Notes: generated by a model not told the origin, from the letters alone. DNA of 64,000 nt from DATBLE01 sp963734065 (GCA_963734065.1 CAVTFN010000004.1:310001-374000), one strand, 5' to 3'. Shown: positions 33,910 through 43,727, counted from the first letter of the stretch. Program-made: numbers and translations.

Positions 33910-34523
33910 GCGTCTACTCCGAACTGGCCGAGCTCGGCTCGGCGACCGTGCACGAGGCGGCCGGGCGGTCGCAGGTGATCGACCTCGACCTTGTCCATGT
34001 CATCCCCGGCTCGCGGGCGGCCGGCCCGGCCCGCACCGTCCGCTGCGGCCAGGACGACAACCTGATGGTCCACGCCGCCGTCGCGGAGGCCGAGCCCGGC
34101 GAGGTGCTCGTGCTGACGATGCCGGAGCCGCGGCCGGTCGCGCTCGTCGGCGACCTGCTCGCCACCCAGGCGAAGGGCCGAGGCGTCGCCGCGCTACTGG
34201 TCGACGCCGCCGTTCGCGACGCCGAGGAGCTGCGGGAGCTCGGGCTGCCGGTCTGGGCGCACTGGGTGCGCGTGCGCGGCGCCGACAAGAAGGTGCCGGG
34301 GACGATCGGCGAGCCGGTCGAGGTCGGCGGGGCGACGATCCGGCAGGGCGACGCGGTCGTGCTCGACGCAGACGGCGCGGTCGTGGTCGAGCAGGAACGC
34401 GTCGAGGAGGTGCTCGCGGCGGCGCGCGAACGGGCGGCCAAGGAGGTCGACAAGCGGGCCAAGCTTCAGGCGGGCGCCCTCTCCTACGACCTCGACGGCC
34501 TGCGCGCGCTGGTCGAGGAATGA
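33906..34523 (+). CDS. RraA-like 4-carboxy-4-hydroxy-2-oxoadipate aldolase (LigK/GalC-like)
   Basis: 205 residues, GTG start overlapping the upstream stop. HMG/CHA-aldolase fold: ATVHEAAGR near the start, VGDLLATQAKGRGVAALLVDAAVRD with the G-x20-R-D metal/substrate motif, GLPVWAHWVRVRG and GDAVVLDADGAVVV. LigK-type enzymes split carboxy-hydroxy-oxoadipate into pyruvate and oxaloacetate. The long C-terminal helix EAKEVDKRAKLQAG-like is also usual. RraA proper (RNase E inhibitor) is unlikely given the catalytic motif and context. Confidence 0.82.
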   Translation: MSVYSELAELGSATVHEAAGRSQVIDLDLVHVIPGSRAAGPARTVRCGQDDNLMVHAAVAEAEPGEVLVLTMPEPRPVALVGDLLATQAKGRGVAALLVDAAVRDAEELRELGLPVWAHWVRVRGADKKVPGTIGEPVEVGGATIRQGDAVVLDADGAVVVEQERVEEVLAAARERAAKEVDKRAKLQAGALSYDLDGLRALVEE

Positions 34524-35476
34524 CCGAGCCGATCCACGACGTCGCCCGCATCGGCCACGCCGAGCTGCTCACACCGAAGCCCGAAGAGAGCCTGCGCTTC
34601 TTCGTCGAGGTCCTCGGGATGGAGGAGGAGGCCCGCGAGGGTCAGTCGGTCTACCTGCGCGGCTGGGGAGACTACCTCCGCTACAGCCTGAAGCTGACCG
34701 AGGCGCCGAACGGCGGGCTCGGTCACATCGCGCTACGCGCCTGGAGCCCGGAGGCGCTCGAGCGCCGCGTCGCCGCGATCGAGGCGACGGGTCTCGGCCG
34801 GGGCTGGATCGACGGCGACGTCGGTCACGGGAGGGCCTACCGCTTCGAGGACCCCGACGGCCACGTCTTCGAGCTCTACTACGAGGCCGAGCGCTACGTC
34901 GCCCCGGAGCACCTGAAGCCGTCGTGGCGCAACCAGCCGCAGCGCTATGTCGGCCGCGGTGCCGCGGTCAAGCGGCTCGACCACGTGAACGTTCTCGCCG
35001 CGGACGTCCGCGCCAGCCGCGAGTTCTGCCAGGAACTGCTCGGCTACCGCCTGTACGAGCGGATCGAGCTCGACGACGGCACCGAGACCGGCGCCTGGAT
35101 GAGCCTCTCGATCGCCGCGCACGAGCTGATCTACGTCGCCGACCACCACGGCGCCCGCGGCCGACTGCACCACCTGGCCTTCTGGGTCGACACGCGCGAG
35201 GAGTGCCTGCGCGCCGCCGACCTGTTCGTCGACAACCGCGTCCCGATCGAGGCGGCGCCGTCCAAGCACGGCGTCGCCCAGGGCTTCTTCCTCTACGGCT
35301 TCGAGCCGGGCGGCAACCGGATCGAGGTCACCACCGGCGGTTACTTCGTCTTCGACCCCGACTACGAGCCCGTCACCTGGACGGCGGCCGAGCGAGCGCG
35401 CGGCCAGTTCTGGGGCGTTCAGACGATCGAGAGCTTCCACACCTACGGCACCCCCGACGTCGAAGGAGAGCGATGA
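34520..35476 (+). CDS. type I extradiol ring-cleavage dioxygenase (catechol 2,3-dioxygenase family)
   Basis: 318 residues, two VOC domains. Iron ligands by motif: His155 (LDHVNVLA), His217/218 (GRLHHLAFWVD) and Glu269 (GNRIEVTTGGY). Active-site His201, His250 and Tyr259 also align with the XylE-type set. Opens a catecholic ring next to the hydroxyls with O2. Known gallate/3-O-methylgallate/protocatechuate 4,5-dioxygenases usually belong to the unrelated LigB family, so a VOC-type enzyme here with GalB- and LigK-like partners is unusual. Overlaps the MetF start (ATGA). Confidence 0.85.
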   Translation: MTEPIHDVARIGHAELLTPKPEESLRFFVEVLGMEEEAREGQSVYLRGWGDYLRYSLKLTEAPNGGLGHIALRAWSPEALERRVAAIEATGLGRGWIDGDVGHGRAYRFEDPDGHVFELYYEAERYVAPEHLKPSWRNQPQRYVGRGAAVKRLDHVNVLAADVRASREFCQELLGYRLYERIELDDGTETGAWMSLSIAAHELIYVADHHGARGRLHHLAFWVDTREECLRAADLFVDNRVPIEAAPSKHGVAQGFFLYGFEPGGNRIEVTTGGYFVFDPDYEPVTWTAAERARGQFWGVQTIESFHTYGTPDVEGER

Positions 35477-37686
35477 TCGACCCCGTCCACTTCGAGATCC
35501 TCCCCTTCGGCAAGGGCGAGGCAGAGGCCGCCGAGCTGCCCGAACGCGTCCGGCTGACCGTGACCTGCTCGCCGAAGCACGGGCTCGACGAGTCGATCGG
35601 GACGGCGACCCGGCTTCGCGCCCTGGGCCATTCGGTCACGCTCCACCTGGCCGCGCGCATGGTGCGCGGGCCTGACCACCTCGACGAGCTGCTCGACCGG
35701 ATGAAGGAGAACGGCATCGACGACGCCTTCGTGATCGGGGGCGACGCCACTCCCCCGCACGGCCCGTACGCCTCGTCGGTGGAGCTCCTTCCGATCATCC
35801 ACGAGCACCCCCGGCGCCCCGTCACGATCGGGATCGGCGGCTATCCGGAGGGCCACCCGCTGATCGACCACGCCGCGCTTGCCGAGGCCCTCGCGCAGAA
35901 GGCGCCGATGGCCGACTACGTCACCACCCAGCTCTGCTTCGACGCGGGAGCGGTCCTGCGCTGGATCGAGGGGATCAGGGCGACCGGCATCGACCTGCCG
36001 GTACTCGCCGGAGTGCCGGGCATCGTCGACCCGACCAAGCTGCTCGAGATCTCGATGCGGGTCGGCGTCGGCCCGTCGCTCTCGTTCCTGCGCAAGCAAC
36101 GCGGCCTGAGAAATCTCCTGCGCCGCTCCGGCCGCTCCGCCGACAAGCTGTACGACGCACTGTCGTCGAGCGACGAGATCGCCGGCTTCCACTTCTACAC
36201 CTTCAACCGCCTGCGCGACACCTGGGAGTGGCACCAGAGCAAGCGTGCAGGCTCGCATAGGCTTTCCGTACCGACGAAGGAGGTCACTGAGATGGCTCCA
36301 ACAAGCCTCGAAGACAAACTGCAGGCGGCCGGCAACGCCGTCGAGCTGGCGCGCAACTCGCAGATCGGGCCGTACGTCTACCCGGCGGTCGCCGCCGAGT
36401 TCACGAACTGGCGCGACGAGCAGATCGCGTGGCGCGAGACCGCCGCGCTGTTCGACCAGAGCCATCACATGACCGACCTCTACATCGAGGGGCCGGACGC
36501 GATCCGGCTGCTTTCAGACCTCGGCGTCAACTCGTTCGAGAACTTCGCGGTGAACAAGGCGAAGCAGTTCGTCTGCTGCAACCCGGACGGCCACGTGATC
36601 GGCGACGCCATCCTCTTCTACCTCGGCGAGAACAGGCTGTCGCTGGTCGGCCGGCCGTCGGCGCACAACTGGGTGCAGTACCACGGCGAGACCGGCGATT
36701 ACGACGTCACCTTCGACCGCGACGAGCGGACCGCCGTCAACCCGACCGGCAAGCGGAAGCTCTACCGCTTCCAGGTGCAGGGGCCGAACGCGATGCAGGT
36801 CCTCGAGCAGGCGGTCGGCGCGCCGCTCCCGGAGATCAAGTTCTTCAACATGGACGAGATCACCATCGCGGGCCACACGGTGCGCGCACTGCACCACGGC
36901 ATGTCCGGCGTTCCCGGCCGCGAGCTGTTCGGCCCGTGGGAGGACGCCGAGGACGTGCGCGCGGCGATCGTCGAGGCGGGCGAGGAGTTCGGCCTGAAGC
37001 AGGTCGGCTCACGCGTCTACGCGACCAACACGCTCGAGTCCGGCTGGATCCCGTGCCCGCTCCCGGCCGTGTTCACAGGCGACGACATGAAGGCGTACCG
37101 CGAGTGGCTGCCCGCGAACGGCTACGAGGCGACCGGATCGCTCGGCGGCAGCTTCTACTCGAACGACATCTCCGCCTACTACCTGACTCCGCACGACCTC
37201 GGGTACTGGGGGTTCGTCAAGTTCGACCACGACTTCGTCGGCCGCGAGGCGCTCGAGGCGATGGACGAGGAAGGCCCCAGGCGCAAGGTGACGCTCGCGT
37301 GGAACGGCGAGGACGTCGCCGCGGCGTTGCAGACCCTGTTCGAGAAGGGCGACCCGGCGAAGTACATCGACCTGCCGTTGTCGAACTACTCGACCTGGCC
37401 GAACGACAAGCTCCTGCTCGACGGCGAGCAGGTCGGCGTCTCCACCTTCTCCGGCTACAGCTACAACGAGCGCTCGATGCTCTCGCTCGGCGTCGTCAAC
37501 TCGGACGTCGAGGTCGGCACCGAGGTCACGCTCGTGTGGGGCGAGGAGGAAGGCGGATCGGCGAAGCCGGTGGTCGAGCGCCACCGCCAGGTCGAGATCC
37601 GCGCGACGGTCAGCCCCGTGCCGTACTCGGAGGTCGCCCGGACGTCGTACGCCGAGGGCTCCTGGCGGCAGAAGGCCACGGTCTAG
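35473..37686 (+). CDS. MetF (methylenetetrahydrofolate reductase) fused to LigM/DesA-like O-demethylase
   Basis: 737 residues in one uninterrupted frame. Residues 1-about 265 are MetF-like: LTVTCSPKHG, VSVTLHLAARM-like barrel strand, IGVGGYPEGHP-like (GIGGYPEGHP), VTTQLCFDAGAVLRWIEGIR, PVLAGVPGI and GFHFYTFNRL. From residue 274 (ATG 36292, behind AAGGAGG at 36277-36283) the LigM/DesA-like demethylase begins: FTNWRDEQIAWRETAALFDQSHHM, FQVQGPNAMQVLEQ, TLESGWIPCPLPAVFTGDD. The demethylase makes 5-methyl-THF and MetF run in reverse would reoxidise it. In Sphingobium the two genes are neighbours in one operon. The internal ribosome site means free demethylase may also be made. Confidence 0.8.
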   Translation: MIDPVHFEILPFGKGEAEAAELPERVRLTVTCSPKHGLDESIGTATRLRALGHSVTLHLAARMVRGPDHLDELLDRMKENGIDDAFVIGGDATPPHGPYASSVELLPIIHEHPRRPVTIGIGGYPEGHPLIDHAALAEALAQKAPMADYVTTQLCFDAGAVLRWIEGIRATGIDLPVLAGVPGIVDPTKLLEISMRVGVGPSLSFLRKQRGLRNLLRRSGRSADKLYDALSSSDEIAGFHFYTFNRLRDTWEWHQSKRAGSHRLSVPTKEVTEMAPTSLEDKLQAAGNAVELARNSQIGPYVYPAVAAEFTNWRDEQIAWRETAALFDQSHHMTDLYIEGPDAIRLLSDLGVNSFENFAVNKAKQFVCCNPDGHVIGDAILFYLGENRLSLVGRPSAHNWVQYHGETGDYDVTFDRDERTAVNPTGKRKLYRFQVQGPNAMQVLEQAVGAPLPEIKFFNMDEITIAGHTVRALHHGMSGVPGRELFGPWEDAEDVRAAIVEAGEEFGLKQVGSRVYATNTLESGWIPCPLPAVFTGDDMKAYREWLPANGYEATGSLGGSFYSNDISAYYLTPHDLGYWGFVKFDHDFVGREALEAMDEEGPRRKVTLAWNGEDVAAALQTLFEKGDPAKYIDLPLSNYSTWPNDKLLLDGEQVGVSTFSGYSYNERSMLSLGVVNSDVEVGTEVTLVWGEEEGGSAKPVVERHRQVEIRATVSPVPYSEVARTSYAEGSWRQKATV
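36277..36294 (+). promoter_or_regulatory. internal ribosome binding site and start codon in the MetF-demethylase fusion
   Basis: AAGGAGG, eight bases, then ATG in the same frame as the upstream MetF part. A strong site at exactly the expected N-terminus of the demethylase. Confidence 0.6.
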
Positions 37687-37700
37687 GCGCCCCGTTTCTA

Positions 37701-37731
37701 CAGGGTCAGACCCCTCCGGGGTCTGACCCTA
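37701..37731. repeat. dispersed palindromic repeat, copy 5 (right half only, perfect hairpin)
   Basis: AGGGTCAGACCCC-TCC-GGGGTCTGACCCT: a perfect 13-bp inverted repeat. It lies between convergent genes and should act as a bidirectional terminator. On the minus strand its edge provides the TAG stop of the GMC gene. Confidence 0.85.
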
Positions 37732-39240
37732 CGACCGTCGACCGAACACGAGGTCGGCGGCGCGCTCGCCGATCATCGTCGTCGGCGCGTGCGTGTTGCC
37801 CGCGGTGACGGTCGGCATCACGGACGCGTCGGCGACGCGCAGGCCCTCGACGCCGCGGACGCGGAGCTGCGGGTCGACGACGGCTGACTCGTCGACGCCC
37901 ATCCGGCACGTCCCGGCCTGGTGGTGGTAGGTGATCGCCGTGTCGCGGACGTAGCGCCGGACGTCCTCGGACCTCGTGATCCCCGGGCCTGGATAGAGCT
38001 CCTCGCCGAGCCACTCGGCCAGCGCGTCGGCGCGGGCGATCTCCCGCACCTGCTCGAGCGACCAGTGCAGCGCGTCGACGTCTGCCTCCTCCGCAAGGTA
38101 GGCAGGGTCGATCACCGGCGGGTCGTCCGGATCGGCGGACGCCAGCGTCAGACGCCCACGGCTCTGCGGGCGGATCATCCCCGCCATCAGCGTGAAGCCG
38201 TCCGGCGGCCCCTCCATCCCGGGCAGGTACGCCGGCACGTGGAAGACGAGCGGCTGCGTATCGGGCGCGGGCAGGTCGGCTCTGCTGCGCGCGAACAGGT
38301 GGGCGTGCAGCGGCGTCGTCCCGGGCACGACCGGCGGCATCGGCCGGGACGACGAGCAGATCACCGGCGAGAGCAGATGGTCGTGCAGGTTCTCGCCGAC
38401 GCCGGCGAGGTCGACGGCGGCGTCGATGCCGGCTCGCGCCAGCTCACCGGCAGGCCCGATGCCGGAGAGCATCAGCAGCTTCGGCGACTCGATCGCGCCG
38501 GCGCAGAGGACGACCTCCTGGTCGGCGCGCACCTCGCGCCCGCCGATGTCGACGCCGACGCAGCGGCCGCCCTCGAGGAGGAGCCGGCGGGCGCGCGTGC
38601 CGGTCAGCACGGTCAGGTTGGGCGAGTCCAGCACCGGCCGCAGGAACGCAACGGTCTGGCTCTGACGTACGTTGTCCTCGACCGTCAGCTGGCAGTAGCC
38701 GACGCCGTCCTGGGTCGGGCCGTTGTGGTCGTCGTTGAACGGGATGCCGACCTCCTGCGCCGCCTCGACCGCGGCGGCGTGGAGCGGGTGCGGCTCGTAG
38801 TCGGCGGTCACGCGCAGCGGCCCGCCGGCGCCGTGGTACCCGGACTCGCCGCGGCTGAAGTCCTCGGAGCGCTTGAAGAGCGGCAGCACGTCCTCGTAGC
38901 CCCACCCTTCGCAGCCGGCCGCCGCCCAGGCGTCGTAGTCGCTGCGGTGGCCGCGGATGTAGATCATCCCGTTCAGGCTGCTCGAGCCGCCGAGCACCTT
39001 GCCCCGCGGGATGTCCAGCCGGCGGCCGTTGCACCCGGCCTGCGGGACGGTCGTGTACGCCCAGTCGTCGGGGCTGCCCCACAGCTCCCAGAGCCGGCCG
39101 GGGTCGTGGATCGCCGGGTTCTCGTCGACGCCGCCGGCCTCGATCACGCACACGCTCGCCCCCGCGTCGACCAGACGGCGGGCGACGACGGCACCGCCGC
39201 TGCCCGAGCCGACCACGACCACGTCGAACGAATCCGCCAC
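37729..39240 (-). CDS. GMC-family FAD oxidoreductase
   Basis: 503 residues. VVVVGSGSGGAVVARRLVDAG at about 7-27 binds FAD. IPRGKVLGGSSSLNGMIYIRGH is GMC signature 1 and GAIESPKLLMLSGIGPA is signature 2. C-terminal TYHHQAGTCRMG and TVTAGNTHAPTTMI carry the active-site His and Asn/His. Relatives include choline, alcohol and aryl-alcohol oxidoreductases. An aryl alcohol would suit the neighbouring aromatic genes, but that is inference. Confidence 0.9.
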   Translation of the reverse strand: MADSFDVVVVGSGSGGAVVARRLVDAGASVCVIEAGGVDENPAIHDPGRLWELWGSPDDWAYTTVPQAGCNGRRLDIPRGKVLGGSSSLNGMIYIRGHRSDYDAWAAAGCEGWGYEDVLPLFKRSEDFSRGESGYHGAGGPLRVTADYEPHPLHAAAVEAAQEVGIPFNDDHNGPTQDGVGYCQLTVEDNVRQSQTVAFLRPVLDSPNLTVLTGTRARRLLLEGGRCVGVDIGGREVRADQEVVLCAGAIESPKLLMLSGIGPAGELARAGIDAAVDLAGVGENLHDHLLSPVICSSSRPMPPVVPGTTPLHAHLFARSRADLPAPDTQPLVFHVPAYLPGMEGPPDGFTLMAGMIRPQSRGRLTLASADPDDPPVIDPAYLAEEADVDALHWSLEQVREIARADALAEWLGEELYPGPGITRSEDVRRYVRDTAITYHHQAGTCRMGVDESAVVDPQLRVRGVEGLRVADASVMPTVTAGNTHAPTTMIGERAADLVFGRRS

Positions 39241-39249
39241 CGGCCGATC

Positions 39250-42200
39250 CTACGGCGCGGCAACCAGCTGCTGCCGGACGACATCCTTCTCGGCTGCATG
39301 GGCGCGAGCGGGACCGCTCACGACGTCGAGCACGATCAGCGCGAGGTTCGCCCCGAGAGCGGCCCCGACGATCGTCGTGATCACGGCGAGGAGCCCGGTG
39401 CCGGCCTGATAGCCGAGCCAGGCACCGACGAGCGCGCCGGCCAGTGAGGCGGTCAGGCCGAACCTCCGGGACCGGCTACGGTCGACCCAGGCGAGGTAGA
39501 TGCCCAGTCCGATCGGCACGCCGATCGAGACGACGGCGAGGAGCACGTCGTCGAGAGGTCGCGACGGGAACGCGACCAGCGCGACGATCACGCCGCCGAA
39601 CCAGCCGCCGAGGCCGAGGACCAGCGTGTAGACCGACCGGAGCAGGGCGCTCGCCTTTCGGCTGATGCGGCCTCGCTTCCGCGACCGGCGCCACATCGCG
39701 AGCAGCGAGAGGAGCACGACGACCGGCAGCGCCATCATCGTCGCGGCGAAGCCCTTGCCGAGAGCCGTGTGGGTGACGTCGGGCGTGAAGTCGACTTTCG
39801 CAGGCGTGTACTGCGACGCATCGACCCTGCCGGTGTCGAAGAACGTGTTCAGCAGGTGCTTCTGCGCCTTCGGCTCATAGCCCCAGAACGAGGTCGTGTG
39901 ACCGAGGCCGGAGAGCACGACCTGGTGGCCGTTTCGGAGATGCGGCAGCAGCTGCGTTCTCGCCTTGACGGGCGGCGTCGCGAAGTCAACCGTCCCGCCG
40001 ACCAGCAAGGTCTCGACGTTCGAGTCGCGGACGGTGGCGTACTCGTTCTCGTCCGGCTGGGCGGGCCAGGCGTCGATCAGCCCGCCGCCCGCGTAGAGGA
40101 ACTCCGTCGCGGGGTTGCCGAGGACCGAGTCGCTCCGGTCCGGCCCCTTCCCGAAGTACCGTTTGGCGGCGAGGGTGTCGACACGGCTCATCGCGGCGAG
40201 CTCGCCCCAGGTGAAGGCCTCGGGGAACGCCATCCGTGCCATGAGCGACAGGAACCAGGCGCCGCTGGCGTCGCCCTTCGCGGTGGAGATCAGCGTGTTC
40301 AGCGTGATCGGCGCGGACAGCGGATCCGCGACCGAGGTCGACTCCATCAGCCCGTAGAACATGGCGATCCGTGCGGCGTTCCGGTCGAACGGGAGACCCC
40401 AGAAACGGTCGGGCATGTTCGTCGCCGCCGTGTGCATCGAGGCCGCCAGGTCGTCCGTGCGTTTGCTGCAGTACGAGTCCTTTGCGCACAGCCGCGAGTA
40501 GAGCCGGATCTGCGCGTCGGTCGCCTTCGGGTCCCAGAGGAAGTTGCCGGGCGGATTGACGCCGATCATCACCGAGCGGTGGATGCTCTTCGGGTAGCGC
40601 CAGGCGTAGATCATCGCCGTCCGCGTGCCGGCGCTCTCGCTGATCAGGTCGATCGGGCCGTAGCCGAGCGCATTGCGGGCGGTCTCGAGATCGTCGACCA
40701 ACGCGGGGATCGAGTAGCCGGCAAGGTCGACGCCGTGCGCCCGGAGGCGCGCGGCGCACGAGCGGAAGCCGTCGGTGTACGCGCGGAAAGACTTCTCGCC
40801 CAGCAGGTCGGTCGACCGCTTCAGGGCCGAGACGACCTCGGGGCACTGCAGTTGCTCGGAGCCGTCGACACCCCGGTAGCCGACGAGGACGACGTCGTGG
40901 TCGCCGGCGATCCGGCTCGCCTTCGAGAAGTGCATGTTGGTGATGCCCGGGCCGCCTTCGAGCCGGAAGATCGGTGCGCCGGGATGGGCGGAGAGCGACT
41001 TGATGCGAGTGACCGGGAGAGCGATCAGCCGAGAACCGGGCTTGGCCCGGTTCTCGGGGACGACGAGGGTGCCGCAGTCGGCGGCGTAGCCGCCCTGCTC
41101 CGTGCCGTACCGGCACGGATGCAGGGTCAGCTGGCCGGCCTTCGCCCCGGCGGGGACGGTCACCTTGTCCCCGCCGGAGGCGATCTTCACGTACGCGAGC
41201 CCGATCGCCAGGATTGCGATGATCAGCAGACCGGTGATCTTGGCCGCTCCGATCGCCCGCTTCGTCCGGGGCTGCTTCGGCGGTGCCGGTGCGGCCTCGG
41301 GCTCGTCCACGATCTCCAGCTCGCCGTGGTCGAAATGGGGCAGCCACTCGAGCCACGACGGCAGGTACCAGTTCCGCTCGCCGAGCAGCTTCATCGATGC
41401 CGGCAGCAGGACGCCGCGGACGATCGTCGCGTCGATCAGGATCGCCGACGCGAGCCCGACGCCGAACTGCTTGAAGAACACCAGCGAGAGGGTCGCGAAG
41501 ACTCGCGAAGACGCAGACCATCACGATCGCCGCGCTGGTGACCACACCCGCCGTCGAGCGGATGCCCTCGCTGATCGACTCGTCCATCGTGGCGCCCTTC
41601 TGGAACCGCTCGCGGATCCGGCTGACGATGAACACGTGGTAGTCCATCGAGAGGCCGAAGAGGATCACGAACAGCAGCAGCGGGATGACCGCCGAGACGC
41701 CGCCGGTCGACTGGAACCCGAGCAGACCCTGGCCGACGCCATGCTGGAAGACAAGCACCAGGATCCCGTACGCCGCGGCGACCGACAGGCAGTTGAGGAT
41801 GATCGCCTTGGCCGCGACCACGATCGAGCGGAACGCGACCAGCATCAGCCCGAACGCGAAGACGAGCACGAAGGCGACGACGATGGGCAGTGCCGAGCGG
41901 ATCTCGTCACTGGAGTCCTTCCACTGAGCGGTCAGCCCGGTGACACCGGCCTCGACGTTCGGCACCTGACCGACTGTCTGCGGGATAAGCGTCGTGCGCA
42001 GGAGCTTCAGCGACTCGTTCGATGCCTTGTTCGTGCCGTTGCCGTCGATCGGGATCGTGATGTTCGCGACCGTGCGGGCCGAGTTGACGTCCATCGTGAT
42101 GGGCTCGTGCATGCGGCCGCTCGCGAGCGCCCGCTGCTCGAGCTTCGCGATCGCCGCCTTCACGGCCGGGGCGTCGATGTTCGGCGCCTTGACGATCAGG

Positions 42201-43477
42201 CTCGCGGGCAGCGCCGTGCCCGGGAACGCCACCTGCATGCGCTTGTAGGTCTTGATCACGTCGAGGTGCGCCGGGTACGTGTCCGGCGACGCCTCGGCCA
42301 TCCGCATCTGGAACGCGGGCAGCGCGAGGAGCAGGAGCAGCCCGCCGGCGATCGCCGCGGACAGGGCCGGCCGCTTCAGGACACGGTCGACGATCCAGCC
42401 CCACATGCGGCTCTGGCCGCTGTTCGGCCGCCGCCGCCGGAAGCGGCCGCGGTCGACGCCGTCGCCGAGCCGCGAGAGCAGCGCCGGCAGGACGGTCAGC
42501 GACCCGAGCATCGCCACCGCGACGACCATCATCGTTGCGATGCCGAACGCGGCGAACGTCTTGTCGCCGCTGACGAGCATGCCCGCCATGGCGACCATCA
42601 CGGTCAGGCCGGAGATCAGCACCGACCGGCCGGAAGTGGCGGCCGCCGCCTCGAGCGCGGCCCGCTCGCTTCGGCCCTTCGCGCGTTCCTCACGTTCGCG
42701 GCGGAGGTAGAACATCGTGTAGTCGACGCCGACCGCCAGACCGATCAGGAGCACGAGCGCGGGCACCTCGTTCGGCATCGGGAGGATGTGGCTCGGGAGT
42801 GCGACGAGCCCGAACGTGGCGAAGACGGCCGTGAGCGCGAGCAGCAGCGGGATCCCCGCGGCGACGAGCGCCCCGAACGTGACCAGCAGGATCAGGAGCG
42901 TGATCGGCAGGGAGAGCATCCCGGCCTTCCCGAGATCCTTGCCGTACTGGTCCACGACCGCCTTCTGGGCGCTGGCGTCGCCCATCTCGCCGATGAAGAA
43001 GGCGGGGTGGGCCGCCTGGGCGGCCGCGACTGCGTCGGTGACCGGCTTGATCTTGTCCGGCGCCTTGTCCTTTGGGCCGGCGATCTTGAAGTCGACGAGC
43101 ACCGCGTGCCCGTCCTTCGAGACCTTCGGCGATTCGATGCTCTGCACGACCGCCACCCTGGAGATGCGCGCGGCGGCGTTCTGCACCACCGCGTCGAACT
43201 CGGGCGTCCCGGCCTTCACCTTCGTGCTCTGGATGAACACACTCTCGGCGGCGCGCGGCTTGAAGCCGGTGTCGAGGATGCGGTCCATCCGCCCCGACTC
43301 GCCCGGACCGGACGTGTTCGGGTTGGGGTTCTTCGTACCGATCATGCCGCCGATGCCGAAGGCGACGACGACCATGATCAGCCAGCCGAACGTGGCTGTC
43401 TTCCAGTGGTTCGCGCTCCAGCGGCCCATGCGGGCGGCCAGGTTGCGAGTTTGCTTGCTGTTGGTGGTGCGTGACAT
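39250..43477 (-). pseudogene. MMPL-family RND transporter fused to a TAP-like alpha/beta hydrolase, frameshifted
   Basis: Starts at ATG 43477 behind AGAGGAGAG. The first part has the MMPL/RND plan: N-terminal span, large loop, SLPITLLILLVTFGALVAAGIPLLLALTAVFA, VGVDYTMFYLRREREERAKG, then a second set ending FGLSMDYHVFIVSRIRERF and VVTSAAIVMVCVFA. There a tandem 10-bp duplication shifts the frame. The sequence resumes in the next frame as FFKQFGVGLASAILIDATIVRGVLLPASMKLLGERNWYLP, the normal MMPL end. The protein then continues without stop into an anchored hydrolase (GPIDLISESAGTRTAMIYAWRYP nucleophile region, GHTTSFWGYEPKAQKHLLNTFF) and four more spans. Intact it would be about 1,400 residues, exporting and processing a lipid or peptide. 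Confidence 0.8.
41493..41512. repeat. 10-bp tandem duplication causing a frameshift
   Basis: TCGCGAAGAC occurs twice head to tail. Removing one copy restores VCVFATLSLVFFKQFG in the MMPL gene. Short tandem units can slip, so the lesion may be recent or reversible. Confidence 0.85.
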
Positions 43478-43497
43478 CTCGTTCTCTCCTCTCGTGG

Positions 43498-43692
43498 CTA
43501 CGCCGCGTGGGCGAACGGGTGGTAGAAGGCGTCGAGGGCCTGATCGGGCGGGATCGCAAACTCGAAGCGGTCGCCGACCCTGGCGTCCTCGACGGACACG
43601 GTCACGGCGTTCTCGCGTGGATGCCAGAGCAGCCGCACCGCGATGCCGTGGTTCTCGCGAGCAGCGAGCTCGCGCGGGGCTACGGGGGACAT
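43498..43692 (-). CDS. small conserved actinobacterial protein, unknown function
   Basis: 64 residues from ATG 43692 behind AAAGGAGG. Contains ARENHGIAVRLLWHPRENAVTVSVED and RFEFAIPPDQALDAFYHPFAHAA, a pattern of two beta strands then a helix that recurs as small orphan proteins in actinobacteria. No known domain recognised. Ends 20 bases before the MMPL start in the same direction. Confidence 0.65.
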   Translation of the reverse strand: MSPVAPRELAARENHGIAVRLLWHPRENAVTVSVEDARVGDRFEFAIPPDQALDAFYHPFAHAA

Positions 43693-43727
43693 GACGCCTC
43701 CTTTGGGGTGTGGGCCGGCGAGCGCGA

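Noticed and set aside
33906..34523. RraA, regulator of RNase E
   Set aside because: The aldolase metal/substrate motif is present and the neighbours belong to aromatic ring-fission metabolism.
34924..35472. N-terminal extension of the MetF-demethylase frame
   Set aside because: It overlaps the ring-cleavage dioxygenase in another frame and has no recognisable sequence; the ATG at 35473 overlaps the upstream stop as in the rest of the operon.
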